DNA of 59,968 bases, from contig JAZFYD010000125.1 of the NCBI GenBank assembly GCA_036443405.1, positions 1-59,968 of the forward strand. The letters run 5' to 3'. Both the position numbers and the translations under genes were made by a program. Shown piece after piece: positions 45,250 through 53,755 of the stretch (its first letter is position 1; the number at the start of each line of letters is the position of its first letter). Under the pieces are notes generated by a model, which had not been told where the DNA came from, did no database searches, and saw only the letters and a program-made list of their open reading frames with translations. The stretch comes from JAZFYD01 sp036443405. Lineage in GTDB: Bacteria > Planctomycetota > PLA2.

Positions 45250-45969
45250 TCAGCCGGAGCCCCTAATGGGCGTTCGAAAGGAGAGGAAAATATAAGCCAG
45301 GAGCAGGAAGATGGAACAAAAAACAGCGGCGTAGCTGGCTAAAGGCAGCCAGGGTGGATGCGCTGCGGGGTCCAGGGCGAAGAGCGTGAAGTCCGGGCCA
45401 AAGAAACGTTGGCCCTGTGCCGGAGCGACGCTAGCCCACAAAAAGAGCCCGAGCATCAACAGCGGCGCGACGACGGCTGTCGAAACCGCGGATGCGGCGA
45501 TCGCAGCGGCGTCCAGCACGGCGAGCAACAGGACGCAGCGGAGCCACGCGGCGAAGAGCGCCTGGTCGAAGATGGGCGGCCCCTCGAATGGGAACACCAG
45601 GGATAGGGCGACGAGCCCGATCGCGACCAGCGCGGTCATCGCGGCGGTCGCCGCGAACAGGCCCGCAAACCGCCCGGCGACGTACTGTTGGAGATCGACC
45701 GGTTTGGACAGGATCCAGCCGAAGGTCCCGCGTTCCATGTCGCGCCGAATAAGCGCGGTGCCGACTAGGCCGGCTAGGACCAGGCCGGACAGGAAGATCG
45801 CGGAGACGGCGATGCCCTGAACCTCGGTGGCTTCGGCGCCGAACGAAAACCCTAGGAACAGGCGGGAAACGAGTGCCAGGACCGAGATCCCGGCGGCAGA
45901 GACAAACACCAGCGGGCGGCGCCAGCACTCGCGGAACGTGGCGCGGGAAATCTCCAAGGTGATCGTCAT
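45250..45969 (-). CDS. ABC-2-type membrane permease
   Basis: 239 residues with about six transmembrane helices; 'ATFRECWRRPLVFVSAAGISVLALVS' at the start and 'ALIRRDMERGTFGWILSKPVDLQQYVAGRFAGL' in the middle are the patterns of ABC-2 / NosY-like permeases. No ABC ATPase is adjacent, which is unusual for this family. Starts inside the end of acyP (4-bp overlap) on the minus strand. Confidence 0.82.
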   Translation of the reverse strand: MTITLEISRATFRECWRRPLVFVSAAGISVLALVSRLFLGFSFGAEATEVQGIAVSAIFLSGLVLAGLVGTALIRRDMERGTFGWILSKPVDLQQYVAGRFAGLFAATAAMTALVAIGLVALSLVFPFEGPPIFDQALFAAWLRCVLLLAVLDAAAIAASAVSTAVVAPLLMLGLFLWASVAPAQGQRFFGPDFTLFALDPAAHPPWLPLASYAAVFCSIFLLLAYIFLSFRTPIRGSG

Positions 45970-46238
45970 CGGATCGAGAACCCCGAGAACTCGCCGGTAC
46001 TGGGGGAGTCCGTGAAGTCCACGCTGTCGATAAACGCGCCCATCTTCTCCTGGAGCAGCTCGACGCCGTTTTCGACTTCGTCGGGTTCGCCTTCGAGAAC
46101 AAGCTCGACCGTCCCGTCGCCCAGATTGCGCACAAAACCCGCTAGCGGGAGGTCCTGCATGGTGCGAGACGTCGTCCAGCGGAACCCCACACCCTGGACG
46201 CGACCGCGGAAATAGAGGCTTCGGCGAATCGGGGTCAT
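45966..46238 (-). CDS. acyP: Acylphosphatase
   Basis: 90 residues. Family signatures 'LYFRGRVQGVGFRWTT' (catalytic Arg in the phosphate loop) and 'GFVRNLGDGTVELVLEGE' (catalytic Asn) are intact. Hydrolyses carboxyl phosphates such as acetyl phosphate. First gene of a three-gene minus-strand operon; its stop overlaps the permease ATG. Confidence 0.95.
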   Translation of the reverse strand: MTPIRRSLYFRGRVQGVGFRWTTSRTMQDLPLAGFVRNLGDGTVELVLEGEPDEVENGVELLQEKMGAFIDSVDFTDSPSTGEFSGFSIR

Positions 46239-46275
46239 TTGGAGTGACGCGCGGGCAGTCCTGTCGGCTGGGTGG

Positions 46276-46289
46276 TTTCCACGTGGAAA
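46276..46289. promoter_or_regulatory. parS: parS-like palindrome 1 (TTTCCACGTGGAAA)
   Basis: A perfect 14-bp palindrome with the CACGTG heart and flanks typical of bacterial parS (for example TGTTNCACGTGAAACA or TGTTCCACGTGGAACA types). It lies 200 bp upstream of parB. Confidence 0.85.
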
Positions 46290-46319
46290 GTCATTGGGGG
46301 GCCGCCGGGAGCGAGCAAC

Positions 46320-46333
46320 TTTCCACGTGGAAA
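46320..46333. promoter_or_regulatory. parS: parS-like palindrome 2 (TTTCCACGTGGAAA)
   Basis: Identical to the first site; centres are 44 bp apart. Both lie between acyP and parB. TATATT at 46368-46373 downstream could be a parB promoter, so ParB may regulate itself. Confidence 0.85.
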
Positions 46334-46489
46334 GATCTAGCTGAGCCCGCGGCGGTCGCTGCATGTATATATTGTAGGCCTATCGCGTTTGATCCCCCAG
46401 TCGTGGGTTTCGTTGCTGAGACGCCTCGGTAGGCGGCCGGCGCCAAGGGCAGCTTGGAAAAGACTGGGGGAAAACGCAAGGAGGACTAG

Positions 46490-47365
46490 ATGGCGGAGCG
46501 CAAGCTCGGACGTGGTTTGGACAGCCTGCTGGGCGTTCCGCGCGCAAAAGGTGGCGAAGAGGTCACGCCGATTCCGGTGACGGAACTTCGGCGCAGCCCG
46601 TTCCAACCGCGGCAGGAGTTCGACGAGGGGAAGCTCCAGGAACTGGCCGCGTCGATCAAAGAGAGCGGCGTGCTCCAGCCCATCCTCGTCCGCCCGTCCG
46701 GGACCGGTTACGAGATCGTGGCGGGGGAGCGCAGGTTCCGCGCGGCCGAAAAGGCCGGGCTCAAGGAGATCCCCGCGCTGATCCGCCCCTACAGCGATGA
46801 AGACGTACTGGTCCTGAGCCTCGTCGAGAACGTCCAGCGTGCGGATCTCAACCCGATCGACAAAGCGCAGGCGTACCAGCGATTGGTCAAGCACCTGGGC
46901 GCCACCCAGGCCGACATCGCGCAGAAGTTGGGGCTGAACAGCGCGACGGTTTCCAACATGCTTCGGCTGCTGGAACTGCCGAGCGAAGTGAAGGACCTCG
47001 TCCGCAACGGCGCCCTGACGATGGGGCACGCGCGGGCGCTGCTCGCGCTTCCCGACGAGGTCGAACAACTGAAGATGGCGGAGCGCGTGATCCGCGAAGG
47101 GCTGTCCGTCCGCGCGGTCGAGGAGTTTGCACGCCGCGACGAAGGTGCGCGGGCAGCGACGCCCAAGCGGCGCAAGAACCCGCGGAAGACCCCTCAGGTG
47201 GCGGCGCTCGAGGCCGATCTACGCGCCCACTTGGGAACGAAGGTCAGCATCCAGGACCGCCGCGGCAAAGGCCGCATCACGATCGAGTACTACTCGCCCG
47301 ATGACTTCGAGAGGGTGGTCCAGCTGATCCGCGGCGACGGCGAGCAGGGCTACAGCTTGCCCTAA
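46490..47365 (+). CDS. parB: ParB chromosome-partitioning CTPase
   Basis: 291 residues. 'LGRGLDSLLG' at the N-terminus, 'IPVTELRRSPFQPRQEFDE', CTP-binding motif 'YEIVAGERRFRAAEKAGL' and 'LSLVENVQRADLNPIDKAQAY', then the helix-turn-helix 'ATQADIAQKLGLNSATVSNMLRLL', and a C-terminal dimerisation domain ('KVSIQDRRGKGRITIEYYSPDDFERVV'). parA is not next to it, unlike in most chromosomes. Its stop overlaps the convergent cyclophilin stop by 3 bp. Confidence 0.95.
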   Translation: MAERKLGRGLDSLLGVPRAKGGEEVTPIPVTELRRSPFQPRQEFDEGKLQELAASIKESGVLQPILVRPSGTGYEIVAGERRFRAAEKAGLKEIPALIRPYSDEDVLVLSLVENVQRADLNPIDKAQAYQRLVKHLGATQADIAQKLGLNSATVSNMLRLLELPSEVKDLVRNGALTMGHARALLALPDEVEQLKMAERVIREGLSVRAVEEFARRDEGARAATPKRRKNPRKTPQVAALEADLRAHLGTKVSIQDRRGKGRITIEYYSPDDFERVVQLIRGDGEQGYSLP

Positions 47366-48828
47366 CCCTTGTCCTTGCGGTCGCCGTACTTGCTCGGCGC
47401 GGGGTCGTCCTTTTCGCGGAACTCCGCGCTAAGTTCGCGCGGGAACGGGAATTGGAGCCCGTGCGCGGGCGTGTCCTCGGGGCCGATGTCCGAAACGTCG
47501 AGCAGGGTCCGTCCGCAGAACACGGCGTTCTTGACCGCGTCGTCGGCATTTTCGGGATCCTCGGCCAGCGGCTTCACCGGGCTGTTGCCAAGGTCGCCGA
47601 TCTTCAGTTCGCCCGCATCGAGCGGGAACTTGTGCTCGTCCGCGCTTGCGACTCCGTTCCGGAACACGACGACCTTGTGAATGATCACCGGGTCCACGAG
47701 CAGCGAGCGCGTGCCGACGCTGCGGAACTCGCTCTTGTCACGGTAGGTCTCGTGATCGCCGGCCTCGTCGCGCTGGGTGATCTTCTGGACGATGCTCATG
47801 CCCTCGACGACAACAGCGAAAGGCGTGTGAATGCGATCCAACCCCTGGTCGCGGGTCGTTGCGATGCGGAAGATGATCCCGTTGTCCCAGTCCGCCGACG
47901 GAGACCGCTCGGAGCAAACGATGCCCTCGTCGTGCTGAATCTTGGAGCGCGATTCTTCGGCCGGGATTTGGTTGCCCGAGGAGCCCTGGCCCCAGCGAAG
48001 GATGTGGTCCTTCTTGAGCGGGTCGTTGTAGAAAAACGTGTAGGGGTCGCCGGCGCGCACGCCGCGGGGATCGGACTTCCCGCCGTACACGTAGTCGAAT
48101 GCAGTTTCGTTGTAAGACCCGAGCAGCGCGAGTGTTAGGAAGTTCTCCGTATGCTTGGGCGCCAGATCCGCGAAGAACTGGAGGTGAACGTCACCGAGGC
48201 TGGTGCGCAACACGGCCACGACATTGCCGGCGGGCTTCGGCTGTTCGTAGTTGGCGCCCGCCGACCACTCGATGTCGCGCTCGATGCGCTGCAACAGGTC
48301 CTTAACCGGCGAAAGTAGTTTTTGGCCGCCAGATCTTCCAGTGGCGCTGACGAACCAGGACTCCTTGTTGATCAGGCTCTCATCGAAAGACTGGGTCCTC
48401 AACTCGTTCAGGTAGCCGGCAGCCTTTTGCAGGTGAGGCTTGCGCTGCGCGTCGCGGACTTTCTCCGTCGTGAAGGCTTCGCGGTAGTGTCCGATCGCGA
48501 GCAGCCAAAGCGCGTGCGGTTCAGTGCCCGTGCCGCGGACCGACGCGAGACGTTTCTCGAGTCGGGCGAGCTCCCTTGCCGCGGACAGATCCTGCTCGAG
48601 CAAGTCGCGCGCGCGCTCGTAGTCCGTCCACACGAGCGAGAAGTTGCTGGTGGTGTCCTGTCCCGTTGTGTTGACCCAGAACATCACGCCGAGAGCGACG
48701 AGCAGAGCGAGCACTCCGATGGCCGCGTAGTAGCGCCGCCGCCCCTGCATTTTCTCGACCGCGGTCGCAAAGGAGCGCTGGAGCGCATCGTGGGAATCGG
48801 GTTGCCTCTCGGGCGTTGTCTCGGACAT
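47362..48828 (-). CDS. Membrane-anchored cyclophilin-type peptidyl-prolyl isomerase
   Basis: About 488 residues. One transmembrane helix near the N-terminus ('YAAIGVLALLVALGVMFWV'), a helical periplasmic part (about 55-200), then a cyclophilin domain ('VAVLRTSLGDVHLQFFADLAPKHTENFLTLALLGSYNETAFDYVYGG' region, 'HDEGIVCSERSPSADWDNGIIFRI', 'FAVVVEGMSIVQKI'). A C-terminal tail of about 100 residues is specific to this protein. Some cyclophilin active-site residues are replaced (no FHR-type Arg motif: 'FDYVYGG'), so activity is uncertain. ATG 48828 preferred over 48858 because the protein then begins MSETTPE. Confidence 0.8.
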   Translation of the reverse strand: MSETTPERQPDSHDALQRSFATAVEKMQGRRRYYAAIGVLALLVALGVMFWVNTTGQDTTSNFSLVWTDYERARDLLEQDLSAARELARLEKRLASVRGTGTEPHALWLLAIGHYREAFTTEKVRDAQRKPHLQKAAGYLNELRTQSFDESLINKESWFVSATGRSGGQKLLSPVKDLLQRIERDIEWSAGANYEQPKPAGNVVAVLRTSLGDVHLQFFADLAPKHTENFLTLALLGSYNETAFDYVYGGKSDPRGVRAGDPYTFFYNDPLKKDHILRWGQGSSGNQIPAEESRSKIQHDEGIVCSERSPSADWDNGIIFRIATTRDQGLDRIHTPFAVVVEGMSIVQKITQRDEAGDHETYRDKSEFRSVGTRSLLVDPVIIHKVVVFRNGVASADEHKFPLDAGELKIGDLGNSPVKPLAEDPENADDAVKNAVFCGRTLLDVSDIGPEDTPAHGLQFPFPRELSAEFREKDDPAPSKYGDRKDKG

Positions 48829-48885
48829 GTTTCTGGATCGCTTAGGTTTCGACCGCATGCATTTGCGCGGTCTGGGTTGGACTTG

Positions 48886-49302
48886 TTATTTGCGGTAGTT
48901 AACGCGGAGCGTTAGCACGACCGACTCACGGGCGGGCACGCGGTCCACATTGACCGTGCAGGTGTCGCCGCCTTTCACCAACGTCAAGCGCGTGGAGCCT
49001 TCGACTTCACGCTGCTCGTTCGTCAGTTTCCAGCTGTACGGCGGACGTTGCATGGTTTCCTTGAAAAAGCGGATCGCCTCGGTGTCAGCGCCCGGATAAT
49101 CGAAGACGAACCGGCCGCAACGGAAACCCGACGACTGGAACGCGAACGACTCACCGGCCCCCGAGCGGAACACGGCGGATTCCGGTGCCGGCACGTCGTC
49201 GAACGTGTCGCCCGTCAGTCGCCGGCTGGTCGGTTCCGGCGGTTGCGTTGCGCACGCGGTGATCAGCGTGATCAACGCGACGCATGCCAATGCGGCCTTC
49301 AT
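48886..49302 (-). CDS. Hypothetical lipoprotein
   Basis: 138 residues with a lipobox ('ALITLITAC') and a compact mature domain ('FVFDYPGADTEAIRFFKETM', 'STRLTLVKGGDTCTVNVDR'). The strand-helix-strand pattern resembles small lipoproteins seen in planctomycetes (DUF-type), without a recognised name. Its start is inside the stop of the acyl-CoA dehydrogenase gene (4-bp overlap), odd company for a metabolic enzyme. Confidence 0.75.
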   Translation of the reverse strand: MKAALACVALITLITACATQPPEPTSRRLTGDTFDDVPAPESAVFRSGAGESFAFQSSGFRCGRFVFDYPGADTEAIRFFKETMQRPPYSWKLTNEQREVEGSTRLTLVKGGDTCTVNVDRVPARESVVLTLRVNYRK

Positions 49303-50498
49303 CGCAACTCCTTCGGGATCGGGATGAACCGCTGGAGTTCCTCAAGCTGCGACGATTCCTTGATGAGGTTTCGTGCGATCACCAGGCGTTGGATCTGATT
49401 GGTTCCTTCGTAGATCTGCGTGATCTTCGCGTCGCGCATGTACTTCTCGACGGGATAGTCGCGCATATATCCGTAACCGCCGAACACCTGCACGGCGTCC
49501 GTGGTGACCTGCATTGCGACATCGGTCGCGTAGAGCTTGCACATCGCCGCGTACTTCGTGAGTTGCGGCGAACCGGCGTCTACGGCCTTGGCGGCCGAGT
49601 ACACGAGCGCCCGCGCGGCTTCGACCTTGGTCGCCATGTCCGCGAGAAGCTGTTGGACCATTTGGAAGGACGAGATGGGCTTGCCGAACTGTATGCGCTC
49701 GGTTGCATAGAGAGTCGCGAAGTCGAGTGCGCCCTGGGCGCATCCGAGCGCCTGCGCCGCAACGCCGGGCCGCGCACGGTCGAGCGTCATCATGGCGTGT
49801 TTGAAACCGAGCCCCGGTTTGCCGCCGAGGAGTTGCTCGGTACCGACGCGGCAGTCCTTGAGGTCGAGCTCGCCGACCGGGACGCAGCGGATGCCCATCT
49901 TGTCTTCGATGTATCCGATCTTGTACCCGTCGAACCCCTTTTCCAAAAGGAACGCGGACACGCGACGGCTCTTGCTGTTCGGGTCGGTCACGGCGAACAC
50001 CGTGTTGAGATCCGCACACGGGCCGTTGGTGTTCCATTTCTTGCTGCCGTTCAAGACCCAGTCGTCGCCGTCGGCCACCGCGGCGCAGGTCAGCCCCCCG
50101 GCGTCGGAGCCGGCCCCCTTCTCGCTGAGGCCGAACGCGCAGAGCTTTTTGCCCGACGCGATGTCCGGCAGGTACCTCTGCTTTTGGTCGTCCGTACCGG
50201 TAAGCATCAACGGGAACGAGCCCAGCGCGTTCACGGCGAAGAGTACGCCCGTTCCGCCGCAGCACCGGGCGAGTTCTTCCACGACCAGGCAAAGGTCAAG
50301 AACGCCGCCGCCGGCCCCGCCATATTCCTTGGGAATCCAGACCCTCATCAGGCCCGCATCGGCAATGGCCTCCTTGACGTCCCAGGGGTATTCCTGCAGG
50401 CGGTCATATCGCCATGCCGTCGGGAGGACGTGCTTACGCGCGACTTCCCGGGCCAGGTTGCGCCATTCGAGGTTTTGCTTGCTTAAGAGATGGTCCAA
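49299..50498 (-). CDS. Acyl-CoA dehydrogenase
   Basis: A 399-residue flavoenzyme. 'IPKEYGGAGGGVLDLCLVVEEL', 'FGLSEKGAGSDAGGLTCAA', 'LNGSKKWNTNG', 'RIQFGKPISSFQMVQQLLADMAT', 'VQVFGGYGYMRDYPVEKYMRDAKI' and the catalytic-Glu loop 'IYEGTNQIQRLVIARNL' are all typical of the short/medium-chain group. Probably beta-oxidation of a short or branched acyl-CoA. TTG start at 50498 with GGGGGGAG 7 nt upstream. Confidence 0.95.
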   Translation of the reverse strand: MDHLLSKQNLEWRNLAREVARKHVLPTAWRYDRLQEYPWDVKEAIADAGLMRVWIPKEYGGAGGGVLDLCLVVEELARCCGGTGVLFAVNALGSFPLMLTGTDDQKQRYLPDIASGKKLCAFGLSEKGAGSDAGGLTCAAVADGDDWVLNGSKKWNTNGPCADLNTVFAVTDPNSKSRRVSAFLLEKGFDGYKIGYIEDKMGIRCVPVGELDLKDCRVGTEQLLGGKPGLGFKHAMMTLDRARPGVAAQALGCAQGALDFATLYATERIQFGKPISSFQMVQQLLADMATKVEAARALVYSAAKAVDAGSPQLTKYAAMCKLYATDVAMQVTTDAVQVFGGYGYMRDYPVEKYMRDAKITQIYEGTNQIQRLVIARNLIKESSQLEELQRFIPIPKELR

Positions 50499-50610
50499 GG
50501 CGTTGCTCCCCCCCGCGCAGTTTTGGCGGCAATGGAGATGAAGAGGGGCATTCTAGGCCCGCCTCAAAGGGCGCGCAACGAGATCAGGCGCCTCTGCTGG
50601 CCAATCCGGC

Positions 50611-51027
50611 CTATGTGGAGGCTTTCTCGGAGACGAGGCGACGCCGGTCGTAGCCCTCCTCCTCGCTGTGCCAGTGGGTTACGTGCCCCTCTCCGAGAAT
50701 CCAGCAGTAGTAGGCGAACTGGTCCTCGTGCATCAACGCGGCGGGAAAGTCGACCACGCCTTTCTGGTAATCGCGCAGCCGGCAGCCGATCGCCTCGAGC
50801 TCGTCGATGAGGCGCTGCATTTCGTATAGCTGTCGCGCGATGACCTGGTCCTGCCGGTCCACGGTTGCGTCCGCGATCTCGGCGCCGGCCGCGCGCTGGG
50901 CGTTCAAGGAACTCAGCGCGTTGATCTCGCTTTTCACGGCGCGATAGCGGCTGACCGCGTCGCGCGTGATCGATCGGACCAGGGGCAGCGCCCGGTTGGC
51001 CTCGTCGAGGGTGAAAAGCTTGTCCAT
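50611..51027 (-). CDS. DUF2203 family protein
   Basis: About 138 residues. 'LFTLDEANRALPLVRSITRDAV', the central coiled coil, 'LEAIGCRLRDYQKGVVDFPA' and 'YYCWILGEGHVTHWHSEEEGYDRRR' match DUF2203, a family of unknown function with conserved 'GxVDFP' and C-terminal 'HWHxxxxGYxxR'. ATG 51027 begins the conserved part; ATG 51078 would add 17 residues. Confidence 0.85.
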   Translation of the reverse strand: MDKLFTLDEANRALPLVRSITRDAVSRYRAVKSEINALSSLNAQRAAGAEIADATVDRQDQVIARQLYEMQRLIDELEAIGCRLRDYQKGVVDFPAALMHEDQFAYYCWILGEGHVTHWHSEEEGYDRRRLVSEKAST

Positions 51028-51321
51028 GACGTCTGGTTTGACAACAACCGGCGTGCCAACTCCTGGGACCCGGCTCACCCATATAGACGTACTTTGGCCT
51101 GGCGGCGGCGGACGGATCCTGAAAAAACTGGGTCAGGCTGGTGCGCAGAGCCCGTAACCTCTTGATGGGCAGCGGGTTAGGGCGGATCAGCGCCGTGTGG
51201 GGCGTAGGCGGCGAGGCGCCTATCCCGGGCGGAGTTGCCCCTGTGGCGGCGCGGTAACGCGCGCGACGCCGGGCCGGGTCTGCACGATGCGATGGCGCGA
51301 TGCCGCACGATCTCTGCGCAG

Positions 51322-51410
51322 TGACCCCTAACGGCACGCTCGACTGGCCCATTTGGGGGTCACGCGGTGGAGTGGGCCGTGGCGACCCTCCCCAAGGTGG
51401 CCGAGGGTCC
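51322..51410 (+). other. Strong hairpins in a 500-bp gene-free region
   Basis: Between DUF2203 and the SUMF1-like gene (51028-51526) I find no convincing gene. Two perfect inverted repeats stand out: GTGACCCC (51322-51329) with GGGGTCAC (51357-51364), and GACCCTC (51385-51391) with GAGGGTC (51404-51410). GC-rich short palindromes such as GGCGAGGCGCC occur nearby. They could be folds of an untranslated RNA; no known family is recognised (rnpB, ssrA and ffs landmarks are absent). Confidence 0.35.
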
Positions 51411-51478
51411 AACGGGCTGCCGGCTGTAATCCCATGGCGGCGTGTGGCGAGGCTCTGGCCCAGGGTTGCGCACGCACC

Positions 51479-51484
51479 TATAAT
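51479..51484 (+). promoter_or_regulatory. Perfect -10 TATAAT upstream of the SUMF1-like gene
   Basis: TATAAT 42 nt before the GTG start. A weak -35 only. It would serve the SUMF1-like/acyl-chain cluster. Confidence 0.5.
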
Positions 51485-51526
51485 CCCGAGCTTGGCTAAG
51501 GCTGGCGGAATCAGCCCAACAGAGTT

Positions 51527-52840
51527 GTGACTTCTTTAGAACGAACGGGCACTATCCCGGTACCGGGTGGCGAAGGTCGCGTGCAGGACAAGATCAAGCG
51601 AATTCAGGAGTATGTCTGGACCCGTCATATTGACGGTTCGGACCACTATGACCACTCCATCGACGAGGACCAGGCCATCGCGACGCTCGAGGAGTTCTAC
51701 TCCACGATCGGCAATCGAAACAGCCCGGATCAGCTCTACCTCGGCATCCTGCTTTTCGAACGTGCATATGAGCACCCGGAAGAGCAGGTCGAACTCCTCG
51801 GACGTGCGAAACGCATCCTTCAGTTCTACCGAAAGGTGACTGGCGAGGATGACTGGGATCCGGTCGAAGACCGCCTCTCGGACATCGCGACGGCGCTCGG
51901 CGAAGAAGAGGTCGAGGTCGTCGAGCCCGAACCGGTGGAAGAGCCGGTCGTTGAAGAGCCCGCGCCGCCCCCCGCGCCGAAACCCGTACCCGTTGTCAGA
52001 GTCGCATCCATCGAAGAGGAAGCGGCCATGCACAGCGATGCGGTTGTCGACGCGAGTGAGCCCGAGCCGGCTCCTGTCGAGACCGCGTTGATGGAAATGA
52101 AGGCTCCGGTCAAGCGCAAGGAGATGCCCAAGCGCGAAGCGCCGGCGCCCGAGGTGCAGGAAGAGGCGGAGCCCGACGGCGAGGCCGCGAAGCGCGAGGC
52201 CGAGGAGGCGGTGATCGCGAGCCTCGAGGTCGTCGACGGGATGCAGCTGGTTCCCGCCGGGACGTTTCTCTTTGGCGACAACGAGGAAGAGGTTTACCTC
52301 GACTCGTACTACGTGGACAAGGAGCCGGTCACGAACGAGGCGTACATGCGCTTTGTGCGCGAAACCGGATATCGAAACCCGCGCTACCACGACGACGCGC
52401 GGCTGAATGCGCCGGATCAGCCGGTGGTTGGCATTTCCTATCGCGATGCCGTTCAGTACGCACGTTGGGCCGGCAAGGCTCTGCCGACGGAACAGCAGTG
52501 GGAGAAGGCCGCACGCGGCACCGACGGGCGTCCGTACCCGTGGGGGAACGACCCGCCGGGAGCTTCAGACGCGACGTTCGGCCTCGACCCCCGCGAAGGT
52601 GCTCCCTCGCGCGTGGGCAAAAGCCTGCGCAACGTTTCGCCGTTTGGCGTTCACGACACCTGCGGCAACGTTTGGGAGTGGACCGGGTCGCCGTTCGCGA
52701 AGGCGAGCGCGTACTTGGCCGTGCGCGGCGGCAGCTACCACGACACCATCGACTTGCTTCAGCTGGCGTTTCGCCAGGAGGCGCACCCCAAGGACAAGTG
52801 CGAAGCTGTCGGGTTCCGGTGCGTGAAGAACATCCACTGA
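51527..52840 (+). CDS. SUMF1/FGE-sulfatase-fold protein with acidic linker
   Basis: 437 residues. The N-terminus (about 1-125) is helical and partly TPR-like ('PDQLYLGILLFERAYEHPEEQ'). An extended Glu/Pro-rich linker follows (about 128-235). The C-terminal 200 residues are a formylglycine-generating-enzyme-like lectin fold: 'LVPAGTFLFGDNEEEVYLDSYYVDKEPVTNEAYMRFV' region, 'PVVGISYRDAVQYARWAGKALPTEQQWEKAARG', 'PFGVHDTCGNVWEWTGSPF', 'VRGGSYHD' and 'GFRCVKN'. The paired catalytic cysteines of true FGE are absent, so it is probably a binding domain. GTG start. It heads the acyl-chain cluster. Confidence 0.87.
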   Translation: MTSLERTGTIPVPGGEGRVQDKIKRIQEYVWTRHIDGSDHYDHSIDEDQAIATLEEFYSTIGNRNSPDQLYLGILLFERAYEHPEEQVELLGRAKRILQFYRKVTGEDDWDPVEDRLSDIATALGEEEVEVVEPEPVEEPVVEEPAPPPAPKPVPVVRVASIEEEAAMHSDAVVDASEPEPAPVETALMEMKAPVKRKEMPKREAPAPEVQEEAEPDGEAAKREAEEAVIASLEVVDGMQLVPAGTFLFGDNEEEVYLDSYYVDKEPVTNEAYMRFVRETGYRNPRYHDDARLNAPDQPVVGISYRDAVQYARWAGKALPTEQQWEKAARGTDGRPYPWGNDPPGASDATFGLDPREGAPSRVGKSLRNVSPFGVHDTCGNVWEWTGSPFAKASAYLAVRGGSYHDTIDLLQLAFRQEAHPKDKCEAVGFRCVKNIH

Positions 52841-52853
52841 TCGGTGGCACACC

Positions 52854-53246
52854 GTGTCCTACGTATTTGTTGACCGCATCGACGAGTGCGAGCCCGGCGC
52901 TCGCGCGGTGGCCCAAAAGGCCCTCGCGATCAACGAGGAGTTGTTTCGCGACCACTTCCCCGGCATGCCGGTGCTTCCCGGCACGATGATTCTCGAAGGA
53001 TTCGTGCAGTTGGCGCGCCATTGCATGGCGGCTGTCGAGGGCGGCCACGACCAGTGGATTCTCAAAGAGGCTGCGAGCCTGCGCTTCAACCGTTTCGCGG
53101 TGCCCGGCGAGACGCTCACTCTTGAGATCGAGCACGAGTCCGACAAGGACGGCGTGGTTTGGTTCAAGGGGCGTGCCAAGGTGGGGGAGCAGGGTGTTTG
53201 CCGTGCACGCTTCGGCGTGGCGCCGCGTAACGCGACGATTGACTGA
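52854..53246 (+). CDS. FabZ-like 3-hydroxyacyl-ACP dehydratase
   Basis: 130 residues, hotdog fold. The FabZ active-site signature 'FRDHFPGMPVLPGTMILEGFVQLA' region has catalytic His34 and Glu48. Shorter than E. coli FabZ (151). It should remove water from 3-hydroxyacyl-ACP. It is followed by ACP, a second hotdog protein and two ketosynthases, so it acts in this dedicated chain-building set. GTG start, 13 bp after the SUMF1-like gene. Confidence 0.87.
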   Translation: MSYVFVDRIDECEPGARAVAQKALAINEELFRDHFPGMPVLPGTMILEGFVQLARHCMAAVEGGHDQWILKEAASLRFNRFAVPGETLTLEIEHESDKDGVVWFKGRAKVGEQGVCRARFGVAPRNATID

Positions 53247-53272
53247 CGAGCCCCACGATTGTTTGACGAGCC
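53235..53272 (+). repeat. 20-bp-period duplication across the dehydratase stop
   Basis: ACGATTGnnTGACGAGCC occurs at 53235-53252 and 53255-53272. The first copy carries the stop codon of the FabZ-like gene. Looks like a small tandem duplication. Confidence 0.5.
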
Positions 53273-53346
53273 GTGGTGCCCCTCGTAAGAAGATAGGTCC
53301 AGACAAAGCCGCGGGTTCGCTCGCGGGAAGACCAGGAGACGCTCAA

Positions 53347-53730
53347 ATGGACGACCAAGAGATCCTTCAGAAGGTACAGAGTTGCGTCGCTGCCGCGCTC
53401 GGCCGTGACGAAGAAGAGGTCACGCCGGAGAAGGTCTTGGCGCGCGATCTCGAGGCCGAGTCCATCGACTATCTCGACATCACGTTCCAGCTCGAGAAAA
53501 CCTTCGGCATCACGATCCAACGCGACGAACTTTTCCCGCAGAAGATCTTCCAGGACGAGACCCTGACCAAGGACGGCGTCGTCACGCCGGCCGGCATCGC
53601 GTTCCTGAAAGAGAAGCTCCCCTATGCGGAACTCGGCGAGTTCGAACAGGATCCGCAGGTCGCCAAGGTCTCGAACATCTTCACCGTCGACCTTCTGATC
53701 AACTACGTCAAGTCCAAGCTCGCGGCTTGA
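53347..53730 (+). CDS. Acyl carrier protein with long C-terminal extension
   Basis: 127 residues, longer than the usual 78. The ACP core 'LARDLEAESIDYLDITFQLEKTF' holds the phosphopantetheine Ser in the 'AESI' motif (Ser39), where canonical ACP has D-S-L. After helix 2 an inserted stretch ('RDELFPQKIFQDETLTKDGVV') and a C-terminal tail ('FTVDLLINYVKSKL') follow. AGGAG lies upstream of the ATG. Fits specialised ACPs of planctomycete-type fatty-acid or secondary-lipid clusters. Confidence 0.88.
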   Translation: MDDQEILQKVQSCVAAALGRDEEEVTPEKVLARDLEAESIDYLDITFQLEKTFGITIQRDELFPQKIFQDETLTKDGVVTPAGIAFLKEKLPYAELGEFEQDPQVAKVSNIFTVDLLINYVKSKLAA

Positions 53731-53755
53731 AGCGCGGCGCTGGGATTCGCTAGCA

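Noticed and set aside
51079..51526. RNase P RNA, tmRNA or SRP RNA
   Set aside because: Hairpins are present, but the conserved sequence landmarks of these RNAs were not found.
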